64,000 nucleotides of DNA from CALREJ01 sp035547395 (lineage in GTDB: Bacteria; Patescibacteriota; Gracilibacteria; Peribacterales; Peribacteraceae). Both the position numbers and the translations under genes were made by a program. The notes under the pieces were generated by a model, which was not told the origin of the DNA, made no database searches, and saw only the letters and a program-made list of their open reading frames with translations. Below are positions 9,526-17,227 of this stretch, piece by piece (the stretch's first letter is position 1; the number at the start of each line of letters is the position of its first letter). The stretch lies in the NCBI GenBank assembly GCA_035547395.1, contig DASZVA010000008.1, positions 62,001 to 126,000 on the forward strand. The letters run 5' to 3'.

Positions 9526-11019
9526 ATGCTCACCCAACTCACTTCCTTTGCCACCATCGGACTCAAGAGCGAACGCATCACGGTCGAGATCGGCATGACG
9601 CCGGGCGAGGCGGGCATCATCATCGTGGGGCTCGGCGACATGGCCGTGCAGGAGAGCAAATCGCGGGTGCGTTTGGCGCTGCGCGCGAGCGGCTACCGGC
9701 TGCCGACGGGGCGAACGATCACGGTGAACCTGGCGCCGGCGGACATCAAAAAGGTCGGCCCGCGCTATGATCTGCCGATCGCGCTCGGGCTTTTGCTCGT
9801 ACATCAATTGATCGAGGTGCCGGCTGACGATCTGCGGGATATGGCATTTTTGGGCGAGCTCGCGCTCGACGGCAGCCTGCGGCACGTGTCGGGCGTGCTG
9901 AGCAGCGCGATTGCCGCGCGCAACGCGGGCATCAAGACGCTCGTCGTGCCGGCCGTGAACGGCGCCGAGGCCGCGCTCGTGCCGGGCATCCGCGTGATTG
10001 CCCCGCAGAATTTTCATGAACTCGTGGATATTTTGCTGCATATCAAAGACGCTCCGTCCGTCGCGTCATCGGCTTCCAAACCTCCCCCGGCTGCGCTCGT
10101 CGATTTCTCGGATATTCGCGGACAGGAACATGCCAAACGAGCGCTCGAAATCGCCGCCGCGGGAGGGCACAACGTCCTTCTCAGCGGCGCGCCGGGATCG
10201 GGAAAGACGCTGCTTGCCCAGGCGCTGCGCGGCATTCTCCCGCCGCTCACGCTGGAAGAGGCGCTCGAGGTGACGCAGATCTACTCGGTCGCCAATCTGC
10301 TTCCCGGCGACATGCCGCTCATCGAGCACAGACCGTTTCGCATCGTGCACCATACGGCCAGCGGCGTTTCGATCGTCGGCGGGGGACAGGTGCCGGGCCC
10401 GGGCGAGATCAGTCTGGCGCATAAGGGCGTGCTCTTTTTGGATGAACTGGCGGAGTTTCCGCCCGCGGTGCTGGACGTCCTTCGCCAGCCGCTCGAGGAC
10501 CGCCGCATCACGATCACCCGCGCGCAGGGATCCGTGACATTTCCGGCGGATTTTCTGCTCGTCGCCGCCATGAACCCGCCGCAGTACGGCACAAACCGGC
10601 GGACCCACAAACGCCTGTCCGCACCGTTTCTGGACCGCATGGACCTGACGATCGACGTGCAGCCGGTGCCGATTGAGGATCTGCAGCAGAAACCCCGGAC
10701 AACCGGCGACACGACGTCGGTCATCCGCGAACGCGTCCTGATCGCGCGGGGCAAGCAGCGGCAGCGATTCGCAGAGCTGACGATTCGCACCAATAAAGAA
10801 ATGGGCATCCGCGAACTGCGCACGTTCTGCATGCTCAAGCCCGAGACGGAATTGCTGCTCAAGCAGGCAGCCGAAAAACTGCATCTGTCGGCCCGCAGTT
10901 ACCATCGCACCATCAAGGTCGCCCGCACGATCGCGGATCTGTCGGGAAGCAATGACATCGACACGCCGCACGTTGCGGAGGCTCTGCAGTATCGCCAGAG
11001 CGTGGGGGTGGAGGAGTAG
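9526..11019 (+). CDS. comM: Mg-chelatase-like AAA+ ATPase, ComM/YifB family
   Basis: In transformable bacteria ComM is a hexameric helicase that promotes branch migration during recombination of incoming DNA; the family is also conserved in non-competent bacteria. The 497-aa protein has an N-terminal ChlI-like domain with GIVIVGLGD-type sequence, Walker A GAPGSGKT (about 222-229), Walker B VLFLDELAEF (about 302-311) and the C-terminal Mg_chelatase_C region (RSYHRTIKVARTIADL). I start at ATG 9526; eleven upstream codons are encoded by a CCTAATCC repeat. Type IV pili and comM in one region would fit DNA uptake, but no comEA or comEC is in the window. Confidence 0.92.
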   Translation: MLTQLTSFATIGLKSERITVEIGMTPGEAGIIIVGLGDMAVQESKSRVRLALRASGYRLPTGRTITVNLAPADIKKVGPRYDLPIALGLLLVHQLIEVPADDLRDMAFLGELALDGSLRHVSGVLSSAIAARNAGIKTLVVPAVNGAEAALVPGIRVIAPQNFHELVDILLHIKDAPSVASSASKPPPAALVDFSDIRGQEHAKRALEIAAAGGHNVLLSGAPGSGKTLLAQALRGILPPLTLEEALEVTQIYSVANLLPGDMPLIEHRPFRIVHHTASGVSIVGGGQVPGPGEISLAHKGVLFLDELAEFPPAVLDVLRQPLEDRRITITRAQGSVTFPADFLLVAAMNPPQYGTNRRTHKRLSAPFLDRMDLTIDVQPVPIEDLQQKPRTTGDTTSVIRERVLIARGKQRQRFAELTIRTNKEMGIRELRTFCMLKPETELLLKQAAEKLHLSARSYHRTIKVARTIADLSGSNDIDTPHVAEALQYRQSVGVEE

Positions 11020-11061
11020 GGGTTTGGATTGGGGTTACGATTTTTCCTTCCATATCTTGCA

Positions 11062-11421
11062 ATGATCAATGATGAAACCCATCGCGAACGGAGGGCCCGT
11101 AAATTGCATTACTCTCGATTGCTGCGCAAAAACATGACGGCAGCAGAAACATTGCTATGGAAAAGACTGAGAAACCGCCTATGTAAAGGGATGAAATTTA
11201 GAAGACAAGTTCCTTTGCTGTGGTTCATCGTCGATTTTATCTGTATGGAACAACGTTTGATTATCGAAATCGATGGTGCTGTTCATGAACAGCAAAAAGC
11301 GTATGACGCGGAACGCGAGCAGGAACTAGAAAAACTTGGATATCGAATACTGCGCTTTTCGAATGATGAGGTATTGCATCATGAAGATGATGTGATGATG
11401 AAAATCATCAAGGCTTTGTAA
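11062..11421 (+). CDS. DUF559 (Vsr-like) endonuclease-fold protein
   Basis: A 119-aa protein with the DUF559 pattern: MTAAETLLWKRLRNR, then FRRQ, FIVDFIC, LIIEIDGAVHEQ and YRILRFSNDEV. This is a Vsr/PD-(D/E)XK-like nuclease fold with the acidic residues in place. The start at 11062 leaves out 11 codons that are repeat-like. It is followed at once by a double-hairpin GC-rich repeat (11422-11545). Such genes are commonly found as stand-alone mobile-looking ORFs; an activity on hairpin DNA is speculation. Confidence 0.88.
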   Translation: MINDETHRERRARKLHYSRLLRKNMTAAETLLWKRLRNRLCKGMKFRRQVPLLWFIVDFICMEQRLIIEIDGAVHEQQKAYDAEREQELEKLGYRILRFSNDEVLHHEDDVMMKIIKAL

Positions 11422-11545
11422 CCTCATCCCCCTGCCCCTTCTCCCGCTTCGCCGCTTGCCTGCCGGGAGAAGGGGTGGCTTCAAAAATTCCCCTCTCCTG
11501 GTTAGCGTGCGGGTGGGCAGGAGAGGGGTTAGGGGTGAGGTCGTT
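11422..11545. repeat. Double-hairpin repeat with CCTCATCCCC / GGGGTGAGG ends
   Basis: The element starts with CCTCATCCCC and ends with GGGGTGAGG. Inside are two hairpins: CTTCTCCC / GGGAGAAG and CCCCTCTCCTG / CAGGAGAGGGG. Similar CCTCACCCC repeats are widespread in bacteria. It abuts the stop codon of the DUF559 gene. Confidence 0.75.
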
Positions 11546-12391
11546 TTATTTCCCAACCACCCTCCCCACCTCCTCCATCATCTCCACCGCCGCCTTGCGC
11601 GCCGCGTCCTGCCAATCCTTTCCGGATGATGCGAAGATGATGGAACGCGCCGCGTTCACGATTGCTCCTGTTCCGTCCGGCAAAAAGCCGCGTGCGACGT
11701 CCGCCGCCGTGCCTCCCTGCGCGCCGTAGCCGGGAATCAGAAACGGAATGTGCGGCATGAGCGTGCGGAGATACGTCATCTCTTCAGGGTAGGTGGCGCC
11801 GACGACCGCGCCGACGAAACTGAGATTGGTTTCGGGTCCGATGTGGTGCATGCCCCAGCTCTCGACCAGCTGCGCCACGTGTTCATGCAGCGCTTCGTCG
11901 CCCACCGGCAGATCCTGAACCTCGCCGGAGGATGCATTGCTCGTTTTGACCAGCACGAAAATCCCTTTGTCATTCTTGCTGCAGCGCTCGACGAACGGCA
12001 GCACGCCGTCGGAGCCGAGGTACGGCGTGACGGTGAGCGCATCGACGGGACTGTCTTTGAAAAGATACGCGTCGGCATACGCGTCGCAGGTGGTGCCGAT
12101 GTCGTTGCGTTTGCCGTCGGCAATCACAAAAAGACCCTGCTGTTTGGCATAGTCGCACGTCTCCCAGAACGTTTTCATTCCCTCCCATCCGAGCACTTCG
12201 TAGTACGCCAGCTGCGGCTTGATCGCGCAGGCGACGTCTTTCACCGCATCGATGATGCCTTTGTTGAATTGCAATACGCCGGCTGCATCCCGCGCGACGC
12301 CGTCGGGAAGTTTTCCGATCTGCGGATCGAGCCCCACGCAAACGGGGCTCTTTGCTTTGGCGGCTGCGGTGAGGGCGTCGGCGAAGTGCAT
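11546..12391 (-). CDS. pyrF: Orotidine 5'-phosphate decarboxylase
   Basis: Decarboxylates OMP to UMP, the last step of de novo pyrimidine synthesis. The 281-aa length and sequence fit the longer type-2 family. The catalytic DxKxxD array is present as DGKRND (Asp92, Lys94, Asp97), with GLDPQIG at 20-26 and a C-terminal PGYGAQGG phosphate loop (about 227-234). PyrC and PyrB are also in the window but are separate, so the pathway is scattered. The gene lies between two GC-rich repeats, the double hairpin and a CCTAATCC array. Confidence 0.93.
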   Translation of the reverse strand: MHFADALTAAAKAKSPVCVGLDPQIGKLPDGVARDAAGVLQFNKGIIDAVKDVACAIKPQLAYYEVLGWEGMKTFWETCDYAKQQGLFVIADGKRNDIGTTCDAYADAYLFKDSPVDALTVTPYLGSDGVLPFVERCSKNDKGIFVLVKTSNASSGEVQDLPVGDEALHEHVAQLVESWGMHHIGPETNLSFVGAVVGATYPEEMTYLRTLMPHIPFLIPGYGAQGGTAADVARGFLPDGTGAIVNAARSIIFASSGKDWQDAARKAAVEMMEEVGRVVGK

Positions 12392-12411
12392 TGGGGCAAC
12401 GATATAGAAAC

Positions 12412-12438
12412 CCTCATCCTAATCCTAGTCCTAATCCT
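12412..12438 (+). repeat. CCTAATCC-type repeat between pyrF and the SLH gene
   Basis: CCTCATCCTAATCCTAGTCC and a further CTAATCC unit fill the gap between the pyrF start and the stop of the SLH gene. Confidence 0.55.
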
Positions 12439-14113
12439 ATTGTCCCACCGTCCACTTCGTTCCGTCCTCGAGCGGCACATCGCTTTCGATCCAGTTGTAG
12501 TGTCCGACGTTGTCGCTCCAATGGACGGCGCCGTTTTGACCGATGGCGCCGCGTCCGGGGAAGGACAGCTGGATGGATCCGCTCGCGGCATTGCCGCTCA
12601 AAGACACATCCGCATAAATCGGAATAATCATCGGGCTGCCGCCGACATTCTTGTATGCGTCGGGAATGACATTGCAGGTAATGTCGCTTGTCTGCGACGG
12701 GTTGATGCCGCATCCCTTTTGCACGATGACGGCGGGACCGCCGATGCGGACGTTGCTGACGCTCACATCCGTGGACTTGAGCGTGAACTCCATGCTCTCC
12801 AGGATCAGCTCGCCTCCGGTTGTGGTTTGACCGCTGATCGCGAATGACCCGATCTGGCGGTTGATGCCGGCACTCATTGTGGCGGAACCTGATCCTGCAT
12901 TGCGAACGGCGGTAATGCGGGCATTCGTCGTCTGGTGCATCGGATAATCGGTCGAGGTCGGCACCAGATTGTACGAAGCGCCCGATGTACCCTGCGCCGT
13001 CAGCGAAAAATTCTGCGTTTCAAAGAGCTCATTGAGCACGCCTCCGTTTCCGGAGTTTTTCATTACTGCTTCGAGTCCCAATTGCGTCGGGACGCCTTTG
13101 TGCAGGATGTAGGTGCCGCTCGCGGCCTCTCCGTGCCACTTCACGTTGTTCGTATTGTCATTACCCGAAAGCGTCAGCGTCATGATCTGCGTGCCGTTTT
13201 GATCCACCAGCACAAAATGATCGACGGATTTTACCTGCTGGAAAAGCGTGAAATCGACATAGCGGATGGATGCGTCCTCGGTGTTGCTGGTAAACATGCC
13301 GTCCGCGACGACCGGCGTCTGGGTGCCTGTCAGCAGAAAATGACTGCGGGCGGGGAAGAGACCGAGAGCGGACGATGCAGAAGATGAGGAGGAAACGGAA
13401 GATGCAGAAGATGAGGAGACCGAAGCGGAACTGACTTCTGAACTCTGATTGCTCATCTCTGATGACGAAGAGCTGCTGCTCATCGATACCGCTTCACCCA
13501 TTTCAAACGCGCGATAGTAGGCAAGCTCGCCGTCATGATTCGCACGGTATGCGGCAACGAGGCGCGCGACCTGTCCGCGCGTGAGCAGCGTGTCATACGC
13601 GACAGGAGGTTCGAGAAGAACCTGCGCATTGCTGCCTGCATCCGCGTACTGTTGATACCACGGCGTTGTCGCAGCCGCTCCCTTGATGTTGAATGCTTCA
13701 CCGAGCATCTTGAGCGCCTCCGCATAATTCACCGTCTGCGCGGGTTTGAAGGTACCGTCCGGGTAGCCGCCGACGGTGTTACGCACCTTTGCCAGACACA
13801 CGTACTGGCTGAACCAGTCGGATGCCTGCACATCCGGAAAACAATGGCCGGCGTCGTTCGCCGTCACCGAAACGGAGGGATTGCTGAGGAAGAGAATCTT
13901 CAGGAATTCCGCGCGGTTCACCGCTCTATTCGGGGCGAATGTGCCGTTGGGATTTCCGCTCACCGCGCCAAGATTCGTGAGCACGCTGATACCCGCGGTC
14001 GTCGCGGTATCAAACGGAGCGTCGCTGTACCGGCTCGTGGAATTCGTGAAGTCGAGCGCAAATGCCGCGACGGGAAGAAGCAGTGCAACAAGTGTGAGAG
14101 TGATGCGTTTCAT
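12437..14113 (-). CDS. SLH-domain surface protein
   Basis: A 558-aa secreted protein. A cleavable signal peptide (MKRITLTLVALLLPVAAFA, about 1-19) leads into S-layer-homology repeats with FAPNRAVNRAEFLK and GGYPDGTFKPAQTVNYAE (about 55-145), then a Ser-rich linker (about 205-250), then a beta-rich C-terminal half containing SVDHFVLVD. SLH repeats bind pyruvylated secondary wall polymers in Gram-positives, so wall attachment is inferred. Its C-terminal half resembles that of the 935-aa protein at 6042-8849. TACACT lies 9 bases upstream of ATG. Confidence 0.88.
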   Translation of the reverse strand: MKRITLTLVALLLPVAAFALDFTNSTSRYSDAPFDTATTAGISVLTNLGAVSGNPNGTFAPNRAVNRAEFLKILFLSNPSVSVTANDAGHCFPDVQASDWFSQYVCLAKVRNTVGGYPDGTFKPAQTVNYAEALKMLGEAFNIKGAAATTPWYQQYADAGSNAQVLLEPPVAYDTLLTRGQVARLVAAYRANHDGELAYYRAFEMGEAVSMSSSSSSSEMSNQSSEVSSASVSSSSASSVSSSSSASSALGLFPARSHFLLTGTQTPVVADGMFTSNTEDASIRYVDFTLFQQVKSVDHFVLVDQNGTQIMTLTLSGNDNTNNVKWHGEAASGTYILHKGVPTQLGLEAVMKNSGNGGVLNELFETQNFSLTAQGTSGASYNLVPTSTDYPMHQTTNARITAVRNAGSGSATMSAGINRQIGSFAISGQTTTGGELILESMEFTLKSTDVSVSNVRIGGPAVIVQKGCGINPSQTSDITCNVIPDAYKNVGGSPMIIPIYADVSLSGNAASGSIQLSFPGRGAIGQNGAVHWSDNVGHYNWIESDVPLEDGTKWTVGQ

Positions 14114-14166
14114 ATGAAAGGGAGTGTAGCAAAATGACCAGGCGTTTGCAGTGTTTTTGGATGAAA

Positions 14167-14247
14167 TGATGGAGTTATTAGTTTTTGGTTATTGGTTATT
14201 TGTGTGGGAGCGCTCAACCAACAACCAATAACAAGTAACCAAATACG
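14167..14247. repeat. GGTTATTGG-type inverted repeat element
   Basis: Left arm TTTTTGGTTATTGGTTATTT, a spacer of about 20 bp, and right arm ACCAATAACAAGTAACCAAA form an imperfect palindrome in the gap between ppa and the SLH gene. Confidence 0.75.
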
Positions 14248-14295
14248 CGTCTGCAACTCGTTCGACGATCAACAGGTTTCCGGATTTCTCCAACC

Positions 14296-14811
14296 TTACC
14301 CTTTATACGCCGCAACCGCCTCCTTGATGATCTCCTTCGCGGCGGCCGCGTTCTTCCAGCCGAGGATCTCGACCTTCTTGCCTTCCAATTCTTTGTAAAC
14401 GGCGAAGAAGTGGGCGATTTCATTCAGGAACGGTTCCTCCACGTCCTGAATATCTTTCAGACTGTTAAAACGCACGTCGTGCACGGGCACACACAGCAGC
14501 TTGTCGTCCCCCTGCCCCTGATCGATCATGGTGAGCACGCCGATGGGACGCACTTCGATGAGCGTTCCCGGAAATGTCGGATTGGTCACAAACACCAGTG
14601 CGTCCAGCGGGTCGCCATCGGATGCCAGCGTCTGGGGGATGAATCCGTAATCACCCGGGTAAATGGTCGAGGAAAAGAGCACGCGGTCGAGCTTGAGCAC
14701 ATTGAGCTCCTTGTCGAATTCGTACTTGTTCTGCGATCCCTTGGGAATCTCCACGATGACGTTCACCGAATCGGGGATGTTCTTGCCGGCGGGAATATGA
14801 TCCAGATTCAT
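14296..14811 (-). CDS. ppa: Inorganic pyrophosphatase (family I)
   Basis: Hydrolyses pyrophosphate made by biosynthetic reactions. The 171-aa protein has the family I signature: EIPKGSQNKYEFD (21-33), YPGDYGFIP (51-59) and the metal-binding DGDPLD (Asp65, Asp67, Asp70). TATGCT lies 9 bases upstream of the ATG, with no Shine-Dalgarno. It is divergent from the 112-aa gene at 14880. Confidence 0.95.
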   Translation of the reverse strand: MNLDHIPAGKNIPDSVNVIVEIPKGSQNKYEFDKELNVLKLDRVLFSSTIYPGDYGFIPQTLASDGDPLDALVFVTNPTFPGTLIEVRPIGVLTMIDQGQGDDKLLCVPVHDVRFNSLKDIQDVEEPFLNEIAHFFAVYKELEGKKVEILGWKNAAAAKEIIKEAVAAYKG

Positions 14812-14879
14812 GGACTGCGGAGCATAGCGGAAATCTCCACGTGCCGCAAAGGAAAACCATTCGCACCAATATTGGCAAA

Positions 14880-15218
14880 ATGCGTGGGATTCTGTACGTT
14901 CATCCGCCTATGTCCGAACGGCAGCTTGCAATCGAGTTCCCGAATGACGGCGACGATGAGGCGTTGAAGCGCCAGCTTCACATCGAGACCATTTTGGCTA
15001 AGCAGCATGACCAAATACTCAAAATCAAAGGTGTAAATGGCATCGTTTTTCCTTCGACACGGACGCCTATGATCACTGTCCTCGTCGATCCAGCCGCTCA
15101 CTATCAAACGCGCAGCAGCGTGACCCGTCTCATGAATCGCCTCGGCATGCCGAAGGGTGCACATGTCTTCGATGCGTCGACCCATTCTTTTGCGGCGAAC
15201 GGCAACAGCCCATCCTAA
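14880..15218 (+). CDS. Hypothetical protein, 112 aa
   Basis: I do not recognise the family. The protein is soluble, with an even mix of strands and helices (VNGIVFPSTRTPMITVLVDP; SSVTRLMNRLGMP). A GTG at 14841 would add 13 codons, but the ATG at 14880 has AATATT 6 bases upstream, as many genes here do. An overlapping ORF on the other strand is Arg/Cys-rich and looks like a shadow. Confidence 0.55.
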   Translation: MRGILYVHPPMSERQLAIEFPNDGDDEALKRQLHIETILAKQHDQILKIKGVNGIVFPSTRTPMITVLVDPAAHYQTRSSVTRLMNRLGMPKGAHVFDASTHSFAANGNSPS

Positions 15219-15241
15219 GAAAGACGAACTTGGCTGCATAA

Positions 15242-15862
15242 TCAGCCTAACTCACGAGGAAGCCCATATCGCTTCCGAAGATCCGCGGCGTTCTGTTGCA
15301 ATTGATGCAGGTCTCCAATGAATGCGTCGGCATCTGCATGCACTCTCTGCGTGGCCTGTCTGTGAAATTGATCATTGTCTATGAGTTTTTGCAGATTGTT
15401 CCTCGTCTGCCACCTTACCAGACGTGCTTTACGGTAGAGCGACAGCCATGTTGGATCTGCAACATCGTGCAGATACGACAGATCTTCCAAAAGCGCTTTC
15501 AACTTCTCGGGTTCGTACGGCTTCAGAAGATGATCATGGAACCCCATCTCCAGGCATGCGCGAACGTCTTCTTTTTGCCCCCAGCTCGTGTAGGCAAGTA
15601 GAACGGCATGCGGATTGCGTTCCTGGAGCAGGGGTACGACATTCTCCCCGCGCATGCTCCGTGCAAAGGGTTCGATCAAAGCCACATCGATGACGCCCGC
15701 GGCACCGAGTTCCTCCCGTGACTCGGCAACAATGGCAGTATGCCCCCAACATTTCACCAGTAAGCGAAGGGCAAACGTGCCGTCGCGATGCGAATCCGCA
15801 ATGAGAACGCGCAAACCCGGCTTACTCTCCGCCTCTTTTTGATTCGGTTCCTTTTCCACCAT
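15242..15862 (-). CDS. Receiver-like protein with Glu in place of the phospho-Asp
   Basis: A 206-aa protein with a CheY-like domain (about residues 17-137): acidic pocket LIADSHRDG, the beta-3 strand DVALIEPF, AYTSW for the Thr/Ser switch and LLKPYEP for the conserved Lys. At the phosphorylation position the Asp is replaced by Glu, which often mimics the phosphorylated state. A helical tail (about 140-206) may be a coiled-coil output or dimer region; there is no DNA-binding domain. It stands alone with no adjacent kinase, so a constitutive protein-protein role is inferred. Confidence 0.7.
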   Translation of the reverse strand: MVEKEPNQKEAESKPGLRVLIADSHRDGTFALRLLVKCWGHTAIVAESREELGAAGVIDVALIEPFARSMRGENVVPLLQERNPHAVLLAYTSWGQKEDVRACLEMGFHDHLLKPYEPEKLKALLEDLSYLHDVADPTWLSLYRKARLVRWQTRNNLQKLIDNDQFHRQATQRVHADADAFIGDLHQLQQNAADLRKRYGLPRELG

Positions 15863-15926
15863 AGAAACATCTTCTCAAACTACCCGCGAAGAGGGAAGAG
15901 TCAAGTAAGGTGTACATTCTTCCGGA

Positions 15927-16298
15927 TCACTGCGTCACTACGACCGTGCCTTTCATCATCGGATGGAAGGTGCAGTGGTACGTAAACGTACCCGGCGTCG
16001 TGAACGTGTACGAGTATGTCTGACCCTGTGAAATACCGCCGCTGGCGGGCCCACCGTTGTCACCGGTGACCGTATGCGAGACGCTGTCCTGATTCGTCCA
16101 CGTGACGGTTGTTCCGGCTTTGATCGTGATCGACTGGGGCGCAAACTGGAAATTTTGAATGGTGACGCTGCTGCCGTTTGTCATCGCGGATGAGGGAGCA
16201 GACGATGTCGTATCGGTGGATGTCGTGCCGCTCTGTGATGAGCATGCGGCAAGAAGCAGGGTGCTGATGAGGAGCAGACGGACATGAAGGGTACGCAT
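15927..16298 (-). CDS. Cupredoxin (plastocyanin-like) lipoprotein
   Basis: A 123-aa exported copper protein. The signal peptide ends in a lipobox, LLAAC, so the mature protein starts with a lipid-modified Cys, followed by a Ser/Thr linker of about 25 residues. The cupredoxin fold carries the type-1 copper ligands: His in SHTV and Cys, His, Met in YHCTFHPMM. It probably acts as a small electron carrier or copper-binding protein at the outer face of the membrane; partners are not in the window. The ATG at 16298 has TATGAT 7 bases upstream. Confidence 0.88.
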   Translation of the reverse strand: MRTLHVRLLLISTLLLAACSSQSGTTSTDTTSSAPSSAMTNGSSVTIQNFQFAPQSITIKAGTTVTWTNQDSVSHTVTGDNGGPASGGISQGQTYSYTFTTPGTFTYHCTFHPMMKGTVVVTQ

Positions 16299-16349
16299 AA
16301 AGCACATCATACCGTACGGAGTGTAGAAAGCGATGTTCGACCGTCTATT

Positions 16350-16886
16350 CTATGGTGAAACGAGTTTCTGGATCGTGTTCCAGTTCCGGGTCGTGATGTT
16401 CTTCCCGAATTCTTTCTCAAGCACGTTCATCGCATCGGGCGTGTGAAATTTTTCAGACAGTTGCAGTACGCTGAAGATTGCATGATCAGTGACGCGCAGA
16501 ATCGTGAATGACTTGTCGGGAGAGACGTATGGAATCTTCACCGTCGACGTCGGCTTTTCAGAAAGAAATGTGACATAGAGCCGCATGTCTTTGTTCACGG
16601 AAATGTTCTTGAACGGATCGAGCGCGATCAGCGCAGTGATTTCTTCCTGCGCACGAATCAGTGTTGGCACGGGAAAGCCGAACTTTTTCTCAATCACCGA
16701 CTCCAATTTCGTGCGCACTTTTTCCGGTTTCTTTTCCGATGCATCAAAGACGACGTTTCCACTGTTGAGCAGCGTCTTCACATTCGTGTACCCCGCTTTC
16801 TCCATCGCTTTTTTGAGATCCGCCATCGGCACTTTCTTGTTGCCGCCGACATTGATGCCGCGAAGGAGAGCGATGAAAGTGGGCAT
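16350..16886 (-). CDS. DUF1697 family protein
   Basis: A 178-aa protein with the DUF1697 pattern from its first residues: FIALLRGINVGGNKKVPM, LLNSGNVVFD and a C-terminal TTRNWNT. The family is common in bacteria and has no established function. It is soluble. It ends 50 bp before the cupredoxin gene on the same strand and starts 9 bp from the CCA end of tRNA-Arg. Confidence 0.85.
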   Translation of the reverse strand: MPTFIALLRGINVGGNKKVPMADLKKAMEKAGYTNVKTLLNSGNVVFDASEKKPEKVRTKLESVIEKKFGFPVPTLIRAQEEITALIALDPFKNISVNKDMRLYVTFLSEKPTSTVKIPYVSPDKSFTILRVTDHAIFSVLQLSEKFHTPDAMNVLEKEFGKNITTRNWNTIQKLVSP

Positions 16887-16894
16887 AAGAGGAG

Positions 16895-16969
16895 TGGTAG
16901 CCTCGGCGGGAATCGAACCTGCATTTACCCCTTAGGAGAGGGTCGTTCTATCCATTGAACTACGAGGCC
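16895..16969 (-). tRNA. tRNA-Arg (anticodon CCT)
   Basis: Reads GGCCTCG TA GTTC..., anticodon loop CTCCTAA giving CCT, T-arm GGTTCGATTCC, acceptor CGAGGCT, discriminator A and an encoded CCA. The first acceptor pair is G-U. The anticodon decodes AGG. Copies of its 5' half are repeated in tandem upstream (16981-17160). Confidence 0.92.
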
Positions 16970-16980
16970 GGATGTGCGGA

Positions 16981-17160
16981 TGATACACAAAGAATGGATA
17001 GAATGTTTTTTGATTGTGCGTGCGTCCGCACGCGGGCCATTGAACGAGGAGGCCAAGCAGGCCGATGATACACAAAGAATGGATAGAATGTCTTTTTGAT
17101 TATGCGTGCGTCCGCACGCGGACCATTGAACTACAAGGGCAAGCAGAGCAATGATATACA
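16981..17160. repeat. 85-bp tandem repeat with tRNA-Arg 5' fragments
   Basis: Two copies (starts at 16981 and 17066, period 85-86 bp) and a partial third. Each has TGATACACAAAGAATGGATA, a T-run, the hairpin GCGTGC GTCC GCACGC, and a decayed copy of the tRNA-Arg D-arm and 5' acceptor (CCATTGAACTACGAGGCC and variants). It looks like a duplication of the tRNA promoter and 5' half. Confidence 0.8.
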
Positions 17161-17182
17161 AAAAAAACAATGACAATTCCCT

Positions 17183-17216
17183 GAAAGCTGATCGCTGACA
17201 GCTAGCCGCTCTTCGC
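17183..17216. repeat. GCTGATCGCTGACAGCT-type repeat arm (left)
   Basis: GCTGATCGCTGACAGCTAGC continues into CGCTCTTCGC. Its inverted partner lies at 17808-17840, on the other side of the gene at 17228-17758. Confidence 0.6.
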
Positions 17217-17227
17217 TTCTTCATTGC

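Noticed and set aside
738..12438. CCTAATCC arrays as telomeres
   Set aside because: They are a few units long, internal, in both orientations and partly inside a coding region.
11750..12847. 365-aa open frame on the plus strand
   Set aside because: Spans antisense pyrF and the SLH gene end, crossing a repeat; no protein-like pattern.
16970..17160. CRISPR array
   Set aside because: Only two and a half 85-bp units without unique spacers, made of tRNA-like sequence; no cas genes in the window.
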